From a virus: a stretch of 21,726 nucleotides of DNA. This document shows, one piece after another, positions 15,349-20,597 of the stretch; position 1 is the first letter of the stretch, and each line of letters starts with the position of its first letter. A model generated the notes under the pieces. The model was not told the origin of the DNA and did not search any database. It was given only the letters and a program-made list of their open reading frames with translations. The stretch lies in IMG/VR virus record IMGVR_UViG_3300034418_008659, positions 1 through 21,726 of that record; one strand, 5' to 3'. Position numbers and translations under genes: made by a program.

Positions 15349-15379
15349 GAGGCGCCCGGGGGCGGGCTAAGTCATTGTT
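15338..15379 (+). repeat. intergenic cassette E3
   Basis: CAAACACTTAG arm (CTTAG at 15344-15348), 17-base G/C-only core with CCCGGG (15351-15367), and CTAAGTCATTG as right arm (CTAAG at 15367-15371). The left arm codes for the end of the preceding gene. Confidence 0.8.
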
Positions 15380-15407
15380 ATTAAACGAAACTTTTTTTAT
15401 TTTTTTG

Positions 15408-15440
15408 TGCATTTTGTTGTAATCTGAACACTATTGGTCG
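15408..15440 (+). promoter_or_regulatory. type B box upstream of P5
   Basis: TGCATTTTGTTGTAATCT followed by GAACACTATTGGTCG. The pair recurs at 17578-17609 and 19440-19473 at the same distance before an early promoter, so it is probably a regulator or polymerase contact site. Confidence 0.6.
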
Positions 15441-15449
15441 CTTATAGGA

Positions 15450-15478
15450 CAGACTTTTCTAAAAATGTCGTGTATAAC
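15450..15478 (+). promoter_or_regulatory. early promoter P5
   Basis: CAGACT (15450-15455), followed by TTTCT as in the other promoters of this group, 17-base spacer, TATAAC (15473-15478) within TATAACTATAG. The -35 is one of the weaker versions. Confidence 0.65.
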
Positions 15479-15510
15479 TATAGATAAGATAAACAAATAA
15501 GGAATGAAAG

Positions 15511-15675
15511 ATGTTTAAGATTATCGTTGATACACTACCATTCGATCCACCATATCGCAAAATTCCAGCGGTATATAAGGATCGCTTTGGGAATGTAGTT
15601 AAAAACCCAGCCAAGCACCTTGCAAAGATGCAGGCTCGTGAATTGGCTGAAAAGATTTTGAAGGAAGGAAAATAA
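15511..15675 (+). CDS. 54-aa basic early protein
   Basis: MFKIIVDTLPFDPPYRKIP..., with AAGGAA six bases upstream and P5 before it. Lys/Arg-rich, with a C-terminal helix-like stretch (NPAKHLAKMQARELAEKIL). The stop is followed after one base by the ATG of the deoxyribosyltransferase-like gene, whose ribosome-binding site (GGAAGGA) lies in the end of this one, so the two are coupled. Family not recognised. Confidence 0.7.
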   Translation: MFKIIVDTLPFDPPYRKIPAVYKDRFGNVVKNPAKHLAKMQARELAEKILKEGK

Positions 15676-15676
15676 A

Positions 15677-16126
15677 ATGCTGACATTTTACACTGCTGGA
15701 AAAGTTTGGCACAATAGCAAATTTCAGGCTCTGCGTGGTAAGGGTTTCCCTGTAAAGGCACGCTGGATTGATCTAGATAATGAAAGCGATTTTGTTCTAA
15801 ATCGTAAGGATCAACTCTGGAATCTCTGCTATGAGGATGTGCGAGATAGTGACTTTGTGTTGCTATATTGTGAAGATGCTAGCGAAGAACAGCGCGGTGC
15901 GCTTGTTGAGATTGGCATGGCCTTTGGCTTTGGCAAGCCTGTATATGCTGTTGGATCGTGTAAAACAATCAAGCCAAATGAAATCTCTGATGTGGCTTTT
16001 ACCCACTTCAAAAATTGGACTTGGTTAAATACTGATGATCTGACTGAAGGTGCAATGATTGCGCTAGAGACTGAGCGCATGAAGCGCGTTGCTAAACAAA
16101 TCGAACTTGAACTGGAGACAGCATAA
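15677..16126 (+). CDS. nucleoside 2-deoxyribosyltransferase-like protein
   Basis: 149 residues. FYTAGKVWH at the start, then CYEDVRDSDFVLLYCED (51-67) and RGALVEIGMAFGFGKPVYAVG (73-93). This fits the Rossmann-like nucleoside 2-deoxyribosyltransferase-like superfamily, in which the Asp of DxxxxD helps hold the sugar and the Glu of the RGxxxEIGxA motif (E78) is the nucleophile. Enzymes of this type move or hydrolyse deoxyribose from nucleosides or nucleotides, so a role in nucleotide recycling or depletion during infection is plausible. It lies second in a three-gene unit. The exact substrate cannot be read from the sequence. Confidence 0.8.
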   Translation: MLTFYTAGKVWHNSKFQALRGKGFPVKARWIDLDNESDFVLNRKDQLWNLCYEDVRDSDFVLLYCEDASEEQRGALVEIGMAFGFGKPVYAVGSCKTIKPNEISDVAFTHFKNWTWLNTDDLTEGAMIALETERMKRVAKQIELELETA

Positions 16127-16422
16127 TGCCTTATATTCCTGAACCACAACGCTTTGAAGCAGACAAGATTATGCGTGATGAAGGGCTGTTGCAATATGTA
16201 CCCTCAAACGCTGGAGAACTGAACTGGATAGTTACAACGCTGATTGATAACTATCTCAAACATACTGGCACACGCTATGCCCATCTTAATGAGATGATAG
16301 GCGCGTTGGAATGTTGCAAACTTGAACTCTATCGTCGTATTGCGTCACCCTATGAGGATGATGTAAAAGAGATAAATGGCGATGCGTATTTTTGCAATCG
16401 CCAGATGGGGGCTGATTACTAG
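16126..16422 (+). CDS. conserved phage protein, MPYIPE family
   Basis: 98 residues. Start overlaps the previous stop by one base (TAATG). MPYIPEPQRFEAD, AGELNWIVTTLIDNYL, RYAHLNEMIGALECCKLELYRR and ASPYEDDVKEINGDAY match, as I recall, a widespread family of about 90-100 residue proteins in phages and bacteria with no known function (GELNY... and ALExxKxExYRR signatures). Mostly helical, soluble. Context with a nucleotide enzyme suggests metabolism but does not prove it. Confidence 0.8.
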   Translation: MPYIPEPQRFEADKIMRDEGLLQYVPSNAGELNWIVTTLIDNYLKHTGTRYAHLNEMIGALECCKLELYRRIASPYEDDVKEINGDAYFCNRQMGADY

Positions 16423-16427
16423 CCCTC
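16407..16427 (+). terminator. hairpin overlapping a stop codon, then T-rich run
   Basis: GGGGGCT-gattact-AGCCCTC forms a 7-base stem (one G-T pair) that includes the last codons and stop of the preceding gene, followed by ATTTTCTCTGCTTTTTC. A plausible terminator of the three-gene unit. Confidence 0.5.
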
Positions 16428-16441
16428 ATTTTCTCTGCTTT

Positions 16442-16496
16442 TTCAACCACTTACGAGGCACCGGGCGCGACCTGCTAAGTCCTTGAATTTATTGAG
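16442..16496 (+). repeat. intergenic cassette E4
   Basis: TTCAACCACTTAC arm, GC-rich core with CCGGG (16455-16474), GCTAAGTCCTTGAA right arm and the second half-repeat TTATTGAG. It follows a hairpin rather than a gene end. Confidence 0.75.
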
Positions 16497-16508
16497 TTTT
16501 TTCGGGTG

Positions 16509-16527
16509 TGTGACATATTTGCAACAC
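16509..16527 (+). promoter_or_regulatory. type A box upstream of P6
   Basis: TGTGACATATTTGCAACAC, an imperfect GTG...CAC dyad, followed by AAAAAACGCAT and TCAATTT, also conserved behind the copy at 18594-18612. Confidence 0.6.
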
Positions 16528-16562
16528 TAGTCATAAAAAACGCATTGGGGTCAATTTAGTTG

Positions 16563-16591
16563 TTGACTTTTTAGTTTTTTTGTTGTATAAC
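16563..16591 (+). promoter_or_regulatory. early promoter P6
   Basis: TTGACT (16563-16568), T-rich 17-base spacer, TATAAC (16586-16591) in TATAACTATAT. Near-consensus for this group. Confidence 0.75.
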
Positions 16592-16620
16592 TATATATGA
16601 AATTAACGAGGAGAATTATC

Positions 16621-16908
16621 ATGATGGTCATCGAAACTCACCAAAAGGCTTTTGGTTTTCACACTGTTTTCACTCTTGATGGTGAGGTTGTTAGTCAACT
16701 TCACACTAACTTTCAGCCTACGATTGAGGAAATCGAGGCGAGGCGTGAACAGATTCTCACACCTGGATGTGATGACTGTGCTTTTCTAAAGCATCGCTGT
16801 GGCGAATGTTTAGAATACGATTTTGAGGACGATGACTATGATGATGGTCAACCCTCTTGGGAACAAGAGTGGGAAGATTTTGGGGAGGTATATTCTGATG
16901 AGTATTGA
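16621..16908 (+). CDS. small Cys-rich (zinc-ribbon-like) acidic protein
   Basis: 95 residues. The ATG at 16621 is chosen because GAGGAG (16607-16612) lies 8 bases upstream; an ATG at 16597 has the site inside. C50-x2-C53 and C60-x2-C63 form a two-knuckle zinc-binding pattern, followed by a very acidic tail (EDDDYDDGQ...). A protein- or nucleic-acid-contacting adaptor is possible. It overlaps the PPK2 gene by 11 bases, with the PPK2 ribosome-binding site inside its last codons. Family not recognised. Confidence 0.72.
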   Translation: MMVIETHQKAFGFHTVFTLDGEVVSQLHTNFQPTIEEIEARREQILTPGCDDCAFLKHRCGECLEYDFEDDDYDDGQPSWEQEWEDFGEVYSDEY

Positions 16909-17527
16909 GAACTTAATCAAACTAAATGAATTTGCTGAACAGGTGCATAACCAAGGTAAGCGTGTGGCTATCCTATTAGAAGGTCGTGATGGTGCTGGTA
17001 AGTCTGGTACTATTCGAGAATTAACTCGCTATCTTCCACCATATACCTATAAGGTACTTCCATCGTTTATGCCAACTAAACGCATGATGAAAGCATGGTT
17101 GCCTGAATGGAAAAAACTACTTCCTGAATCTGGACAGATAGTTTTCTATGATCGCTCTTGGTATTCTCGCGCATTACTTCAGCCTGTTATGGGTTGGTGT
17201 TCAGATCGTCAATATCAAAACTTTATGTCAAAAGTTATTGGTTGGGAATGTTCACAAGATGTTTCTATTATGAAAATTTGGCTATCTGTTGATGAAGCAA
17301 AGCAACGAGCATTGTTAGAGCGGCGAGAAAGTGACCCTCTGCGTTATTGGAAATTCTCACCTAATGACGCTAAGACTGTTAGCAAGTTTGATGACATCTC
17401 TATAAAAAAGCAATCTATGTTTTCCACAGATAACAACTGGCAAATTATAGATATGTCTGACAAAGATCAGGGTCGTGATAATGCGTTGGTGCGAGTCGTT
17501 GATTTCCTAGCGAAATCAATGGCTTAG
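16898..17527 (+). CDS. ppk2: PPK2-family polyphosphate kinase
   Basis: 209 residues from the ATG at 16898 (GGGGAGG a few bases before it); an upstream ATG at 16823 would add 25 residues inside the previous gene and lacks a site. Walker A is EGRDGAGKSG (28-37), Walker B-like FYDRSWYSRA at 83-92, a lid arginine region LLERRESDP (139-147) and the WKFSPND motif (151-157). These are the signature elements of polyphosphate kinase 2, which transfers phosphate between polyphosphate and nucleotides (GDP/ADP or NMPs). At 209 residues it is a short single-domain form. In an infected cell it could make NTPs from host polyphosphate. Single-domain class and substrate cannot be told by eye. Confidence 0.9.
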   Translation: MSIENLIKLNEFAEQVHNQGKRVAILLEGRDGAGKSGTIRELTRYLPPYTYKVLPSFMPTKRMMKAWLPEWKKLLPESGQIVFYDRSWYSRALLQPVMGWCSDRQYQNFMSKVIGWECSQDVSIMKIWLSVDEAKQRALLERRESDPLRYWKFSPNDAKTVSKFDDISIKKQSMFSTDNNWQIIDMSDKDQGRDNALVRVVDFLAKSMA

Positions 17528-17567
17528 CCAGCGGCCGGGGGCGCGCTAAGTCATTGAAATCATTGAA
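17515..17567 (+). repeat. intergenic cassette E5
   Basis: ATCAATGGCTTAGC arm with CTTAGC (17523-17528), core with CCGGG (17531-17546), GCTAAG (17545-17550) and tandem TCATTGAAATCATTGAA. CTTAGC/GCTAAG is a perfect 6-base inverted repeat. The PPK2 stop codon lies inside the left arm. Confidence 0.8.
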
Positions 17568-17577
17568 TAATTAATTT

Positions 17578-17609
17578 GCATTTTGTCGTGAATTGAACAC
17601 TATTGGTCG
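17578..17609 (+). promoter_or_regulatory. type B box upstream of P7
   Basis: TGCATTTTGTCGTGAATT then GAACACTATTGGTCGT, almost identical to 15408-15440. Confidence 0.6.
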
Positions 17610-17618
17610 TTCTCAGGC

Positions 17619-17647
17619 GAGAAAGTTTTAATTTTTTACTGTATAAC
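17619..17647 (+). promoter_or_regulatory. early promoter P7, weak -35
   Basis: TATAAC (17642-17647) in TATAACTATAT with the usual T-rich spacer, but the -35 position reads GAGAAA (17619-17624) rather than TTGACT. It may need an activator at the type B box. Confidence 0.5.
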
Positions 17648-17669
17648 TATATACATGATGAGAAAACAA

Positions 17670-17801
17670 ATGAACAAAAAAGCAAATCCAATGGCAAAGT
17701 CACTGCGAGTTTTTCGCCCTGCTGTTGTGCGCTCTAAAAAAGCCTACTCAAGAAAGGGTCAAAAGATTGACGCAAAAAGGTTGGATGTGTCAAATTACTG
17801 A
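17670..17801 (+). CDS. tiny very basic protein
   Basis: 43 residues from the ATG at 17670 (MNKKANPMAKSLRVF...), rich in Lys/Arg (VVRSKKAYSRKGQK). An in-frame ATG at 17655 would give 48 residues but would lie on the expected transcription start; GATGAG seven bases before 17670 is a weak site. The stop TGA overlaps the approach to promoter P8. Nucleic-acid binding is likely from charge alone. Family not recognised. Confidence 0.55.
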   Translation: MNKKANPMAKSLRVFRPAVVRSKKAYSRKGQKIDAKRLDVSNY

Positions 17802-17802
17802 C

Positions 17803-17831
17803 TTGACTTTTCTGTTTTTTTGTGGTATAAC
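17803..17831 (+). promoter_or_regulatory. early promoter P8
   Basis: TTGACT (17803-17808), T-rich 17-base spacer, TATAAC (17826-17831) in TATAACTATAT. It starts two bases after the previous stop and has no GC cassette before it. Confidence 0.75.
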
Positions 17832-17875
17832 TATATTATCAAATGAAACGAAATAGCCAAATAGGAGGATTACTC

Positions 17876-18208
17876 ATGGCTCAAGCATCTACAAAGGTTG
17901 TCAACTATACCTCAGAAATGGTTGAAAAAATGGTTGCTATGTATTCAGAACTTGGCAACGATGGTCTGGATCAGATCGCAGAAGCAATGGACAAATCTGT
18001 TCGCTCTGTTCGTTCCAAACTTGTTCGCGAGGGCGTTTATATTGCGTCCCCAAAGGGCAAGCCTTCTTCTTCAAAGTCTCAAGAGCCAACTAAAAAAGAA
18101 CTCTTGAACCAACTGGAAGAAATTGTTGGTTTTGATTGCACCTCACTTACAGGGGCAACCAAACAAGGCTTGGCAATGCTGATTGACTACACTCAGCAAC
18201 AAGCCTAA
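17876..18208 (+). CDS. small helix-turn-helix-like protein, copy 1
   Basis: 110 residues from 17876, where AGGAGG (17863-17868) stands 7 bases upstream; the ATG at 17843 is rejected. A helical DNA-binding-like unit covers about 10-60 (VNYTSEMVEKMVAMYSELG, IAEAMDKSVRSVRSKLVREGVYIA), then a Ser/Lys linker and a C-terminal helical part (KKELLNQLEEIVGFD...TGATKQG). It resembles a family frequent in marine phages. SVRSVRSKLVREGVYIA is the likely recognition helix, shared exactly with the copy at 21037-21348. Regulatory or nucleoid-binding role is inferred. Confidence 0.82.
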   Translation: MAQASTKVVNYTSEMVEKMVAMYSELGNDGLDQIAEAMDKSVRSVRSKLVREGVYIASPKGKPSSSKSQEPTKKELLNQLEEIVGFDCTSLTGATKQGLAMLIDYTQQQA

Positions 18209-18211
18209 CTT

Positions 18212-18230
18212 GAGGGGGCTTTGCCCCCTC
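18212..18230 (+). terminator. perfect GC hairpin between genes
   Basis: GAGGGGGC-TTT-GCCCCCTC, a perfect 8-base stem with a 3-base loop directly after the stop codon. There is no T-run and more genes follow, so partial termination or message processing/stability is likely. Confidence 0.6.
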
Positions 18231-18255
18231 ACCTCTCTAGACTAAGGATGAAAAA

Positions 18256-18405
18256 ATGGCAAAAAAATTCTCTACTTCCAAAATCCAGCATGAACCAAAA
18301 TTCAAGCACACTTCACAGGCTGGACGCAAGGGATCGCTCAAAACTTCTAGCATGAACAAGCACAAGCGCAGACGCTCTAAACTCTACGCACGCCAAGGTC
18401 GTTAA
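18256..18405 (+). CDS. 49-aa basic protein, SSMNKHKRR motif
   Basis: MAKKFSTSKIQHEPKF..., with AAGGATG upstream. Ends KTSSMNKHKRRRSKLYARQGR. This ending, as I recall, is a recurrent small basic protein motif in marine phages with no known function. Strong positive charge suggests RNA or DNA binding. It sits between the HTH-like gene and a membrane peptide in one unit. Confidence 0.65.
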   Translation: MAKKFSTSKIQHEPKFKHTSQAGRKGSLKTSSMNKHKRRRSKLYARQGR

Positions 18406-18423
18406 CTTTTCTGGAGGATTGAC

Positions 18424-18528
18424 ATGAAAAAATTTTTCGTTGGTCTTTATCTTGCTTACAGTGTTGCCACTGATACCATCATCTGGGGTGGGGCTATCTA
18501 TATACTTATCAAGGGCTTGATTATTTAA
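18424..18528 (+). CDS. 34-aa single-helix membrane peptide
   Basis: MKKFFVGLYLAYSVATDTI..., with GGAGG (18413-18417) six bases upstream. Positively charged start followed by one or two hydrophobic segments (FFVGLYLAYSV and IIWGGAIYILIKGLII). Strong ribosome-binding site supports it as a real gene. Function unknown. Confidence 0.6.
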   Translation: MKKFFVGLYLAYSVATDTIIWGGAIYILIKGLII

Positions 18529-18533
18529 CAATA

Positions 18534-18592
18534 TCAAGCACTTGCACGGCCCCGGGGCCTGGTTAACTCATTGAATTCATTACACTTTTTCA
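18534..18592 (+). repeat. intergenic cassette E6
   Basis: TCAAGCACTTGC arm, core with the 12-base palindrome GGCCCCGGGGCC (18548-18559), GGTTAACTCATTGAATTCATT right arm. The arms here are degenerate (TTG instead of TTAG). Confidence 0.75.
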
Positions 18593-18593
18593 C

Positions 18594-18612
18594 TGTGACA
18601 TATTTACAACAC
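18594..18612 (+). promoter_or_regulatory. type A box upstream of P9
   Basis: TGTGACATATTTACAACAC, one mismatch to the copy at 16509-16527, followed again by AAAAAAAGCAT and TCAATTT. Confidence 0.6.
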
Positions 18613-18647
18613 TCCTACAAAAAAAGCATCTGGCATCAATTTTCCGC

Positions 18648-18677
18648 TTGACTTTTCCTATATTTTCATGCTATAAA
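18648..18677 (+). promoter_or_regulatory. early promoter P9
   Basis: TTGACT (18648-18653), 18-base T-rich spacer, TATAAA (18672-18677). Confidence 0.7.
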
Positions 18678-18708
18678 AGGTTATCAATAACAAAAAAGGA
18701 ATATCCTA

Positions 18709-19173
18709 ATGAAAGAAAAAAGAGTTTTTATTTTTGACCTAGATGGAACAGTTATAGATAGCGAGCATCGCACACCACGCGATAGCGAAGGGAAACTAAT
18801 TCTACAAAAATGGTTTGATCTTGCTACACCTTCAAACATTGCTAAAGATACTCTACTTCCTCTGGCTTCACTTTTCAGAAAAGCAAAACAAAGACGACAT
18901 CATGTTGTGATCTGCACAGCCAGAACTCTCACAAATGCAGATCGTGCATTCTTAGCAAGACACGCACTTGCTGCCCCTATTGTTCTTTCAAGACCAGAAG
19001 GTGATATTACACCAGATGGAATCTTTAAGAAACAACTCTTAGAAGACCTTTTTAAGATTCGTTTTCACAACATGAAAAAAATCATGTTTGATGACAATGA
19101 TGAGGTTAGATCAGAGGTTCGCAAACTTGGCATCAAGGTTGTTGATCCTAGACCACTAAATGAGGTTGCATGA
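18709..19173 (+). CDS. HAD-superfamily phosphatase, copy 2
   Basis: 154 residues, AAAAAGGA upstream. FDLDGT gives D10 and D12; ICTAR (68-72) supplies the motif II Thr; TPDGIFKKQL (101-110) the motif III Lys; MFDDND (126-131) the final acids. Length, order and linking segments match the copy at 13332-13799, including LSRPEGDITPDG against ISRPHGNNEPDG, so the two arose by duplication long ago. Again no kinase domain. The stop overlaps the next start (ATGA), so this copy is coupled to the 19170 gene. Substrate not known. Confidence 0.88.
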   Translation: MKEKRVFIFDLDGTVIDSEHRTPRDSEGKLILQKWFDLATPSNIAKDTLLPLASLFRKAKQRRHHVVICTARTLTNADRAFLARHALAAPIVLSRPEGDITPDGIFKKQLLEDLFKIRFHNMKKIMFDDNDEVRSEVRKLGIKVVDPRPLNEVA

Positions 19174-19391
19174 TGTTAATACTAAAAGGACGCTCTAGGC
19201 ACGGCAAAAATCGCATTGCTGCTTTTGGCTCTAGGTTTGAGATTGCAGAAACACGACAGCACATAAACACTGTCACACATCGCAATTGCATTGGACCTTT
19301 TGCTTTTTTGCACTCGCTTGATACCCCAGAGGCTAGCCGCTGGATATCACTTACAGATGATCCAGATTTCGAAATCATTTCAAACACTTAA
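19170..19391 (+). CDS. small early protein, SRHGKNRI motif
   Basis: 73 residues, MMLILKGRSRHGKNRIAAFG..., starting inside the stop of the HAD gene (ATGATG; the second ATG is an equally possible start). The SRHGKNRI stretch recurs, as I recall, in small phage proteins of unknown function. The C-terminal ITLT/ISLTDDPDFEIISNT ends with SNT and TAA, encoded by the left arm of cassette E7, exactly as in the unrelated protein ending at 15348. Confidence 0.7.
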   Translation: MMLILKGRSRHGKNRIAAFGSRFEIAETRQHINTVTHRNCIGPFAFLHSLDTPEASRWISLTDDPDFEIISNT

Positions 19392-19430
19392 GCGCGGCCC
19401 GGGGGCTGGCTAACTCATTGAAATCATTGG
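19379..19430 (+). repeat. intergenic cassette E7
   Basis: TCAAACACTTAAGC arm, 15-base G/C-only core with CCCGGG (19392-19406), GGCTAACTCATTGAAATCATTGG right arm. The left arm supplies the last three codons and stop of the preceding gene. Confidence 0.8.
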
Positions 19431-19439
19431 AAAAGAAAA

Positions 19440-19473
19440 TGCACTTTTGTCGCAAAAAGAACAATATTGGTCG
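19440..19473 (+). promoter_or_regulatory. type B box upstream of P10
   Basis: TGCACTTTTGTCGCAAAAA then GAACAATATTGGTCG; differs from the 17578 copy mainly in the spacer and one base of the second part. Confidence 0.55.
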
Positions 19474-19482
19474 TTTTAGGGC

Positions 19483-19511
19483 TTGACTTTTCTGAATTTA
19501 TGCTGTATAAC
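19483..19511 (+). promoter_or_regulatory. early promoter P10
   Basis: TTGACT (19483-19488), 17-base spacer beginning TTTCT, TATAAC (19506-19511) in TATAACTATAT. Confidence 0.75.
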
Positions 19512-19541
19512 TATATCAACAATGACTGATAAGGAATGAAA

Positions 19542-20231
19542 ATGAAATCGACTAAATTTTTGGTGCTAGATGTTGAGACTGATGGGCGTGATAATGTTGT
19601 TGACCTTGGTTGGTGTCTGCGAACACGCAAAGAGGTTCTAGGTTCTGGAGGCTTTTTGATGATGGATATTTTTGCTAAAAAAGGTTCTTACTATTCAAAG
19701 GATTATCTTGGCATGGCTGACAGACGCGAGATCGAGCCAACACTGTTCGAGCAAGCGCGAGAATTTATTAACAACTTGGTCAACTCACTAGATGGTCGCG
19801 TTATTCTCTGCGCCTATAATGCGTCATTTGACAGGCGTGCGCTCAACAAAACTTCACTTCGTCATGATGGCACTTTTTTCTTCAATCGCTATTTTGACTG
19901 GATGGATATTTGGCGTGCTTGGGCTAATGTTGTCCCACGCGCCTATCGTGAACTTGCCCCTTTCTCAGCATCTGGCAAATATCTTTCGACAACTGCTGAG
20001 AATGTTTATCGCTTTGAGTTTCAAGACCCATGGTTTGAGGAAGCACACACAGGCGAGGCAGATGCGATAATTGAGAGCGATATTCTGGATCGCGTTCTAA
20101 AACGCAAAAAACGCTTACCAATCAACGACATGAAAGGCATGGTCTGGAGAGACTTTGCCGCTTCTAGCGATGATGAAACACTACAACGCGAATTTGAACA
20201 AACACTAACAAGGATGGGATCAAATGGCTAA
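19542..20231 (+). CDS. DEDDh 3'-5' exonuclease (DnaQ-like)
   Basis: 229 residues from the ATG at 19542, with AAGGAA (19531-19536) upstream; the ATG at 19536 overlaps that site. ExoI motif LDVETDG gives D10 and E12; ExoII is YNASFDRRAL near residue 93; the ExoIII motif is HTGEADA, with His and Asp five apart as in DEDDh enzymes. These residues bind the two metal ions that cleave DNA or RNA from the 3' end. No polymerase domain is attached. It could proofread, process ends, or degrade nucleic acid in infection. The last eight bases overlap the next gene. Confidence 0.87.
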   Translation: MKSTKFLVLDVETDGRDNVVDLGWCLRTRKEVLGSGGFLMMDIFAKKGSYYSKDYLGMADRREIEPTLFEQAREFINNLVNSLDGRVILCAYNASFDRRALNKTSLRHDGTFFFNRYFDWMDIWRAWANVVPRAYRELAPFSASGKYLSTTAENVYRFEFQDPWFEEAHTGEADAIIESDILDRVLKRKKRLPINDMKGMVWRDFAASSDDETLQREFEQTLTRMGSNG

Positions 20232-20436
20232 ACGCAACTATGGCACAATTAGCGGCAAATGCTCACATTGTGGAATCAATCTTTATGCAGAATTACAAAA
20301 TCGTCCTCACAGCATTGCAATGCCTTGCAATCTGCGCGGTTGTCCTTTTGAAACAAGAGAGGCACAACAGCAACGATATCAAGAGGATATGAAGGTTTTG
20401 CCAGCCAGCGAAGGCATGACATATTATGAGGGCTAA
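20224..20436 (+). CDS. small zinc-finger-like protein
   Basis: 70 residues, overlapping the exonuclease stop by 8 bases. C13-x2-C16 and C35-x4-C40 form a probable zinc site (GKCSHCGINLYAE, MPCNLRGCPF). Basic start, acidic end. The coupling to a nuclease suggests a nucleic-acid contact, but nothing proves it. Its stop codon lies in the loop of a 12-base-pair hairpin. Confidence 0.75.
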   Translation: MAKRNYGTISGKCSHCGINLYAELQNRPHSIAMPCNLRGCPFETREAQQQRYQEDMKVLPASEGMTYYEG

Positions 20437-20450
20437 AAAGCCTTCATAAT
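20423..20450 (+). terminator. 12-bp hairpin containing the stop codon
   Basis: ATTATGAGGGCT-AAAA-AGCCTTCATAAT, 12 base pairs with one G-T pair, and TTTTA soon after. Likely the 3' end of the exonuclease/zinc-finger unit. Confidence 0.6.
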
Positions 20451-20500
20451 CAATGTTTTAGCGGGGCCCCGGGCACCCTCTAACCTTTTGAAATATAACA
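20447..20500 (+). repeat. intergenic cassette E8
   Basis: AATCAATGTTTTAGC arm, 14-base G/C-only core (20461-20474) with GGGGCCCCGGG, CTCTAACCTTTTGAAATATAACA right arm. A second short GC patch with CCCGG follows at 20512-20524. The most diverged copy. Confidence 0.65.
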
Positions 20501-20573
20501 ATAAATACGCACCCGGCCGCGCCGACCATTTGTCAAGTGAAATCGTACATTCTTCTGCACATTTTTCTCTTGC

Positions 20574-20592
20574 TGTGATATAATTACAACAC
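20574..20592 (+). promoter_or_regulatory. type A box, diverged copy
   Basis: TGTGATATAATTACAACAC; differs from the 18594 copy at three positions and thereby creates TATAAT (20579-20584). A weak TGCACA lies 17 bases before it, so it might itself act as a promoter. Confidence 0.45.
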
Positions 20593-20597
20593 AACCT

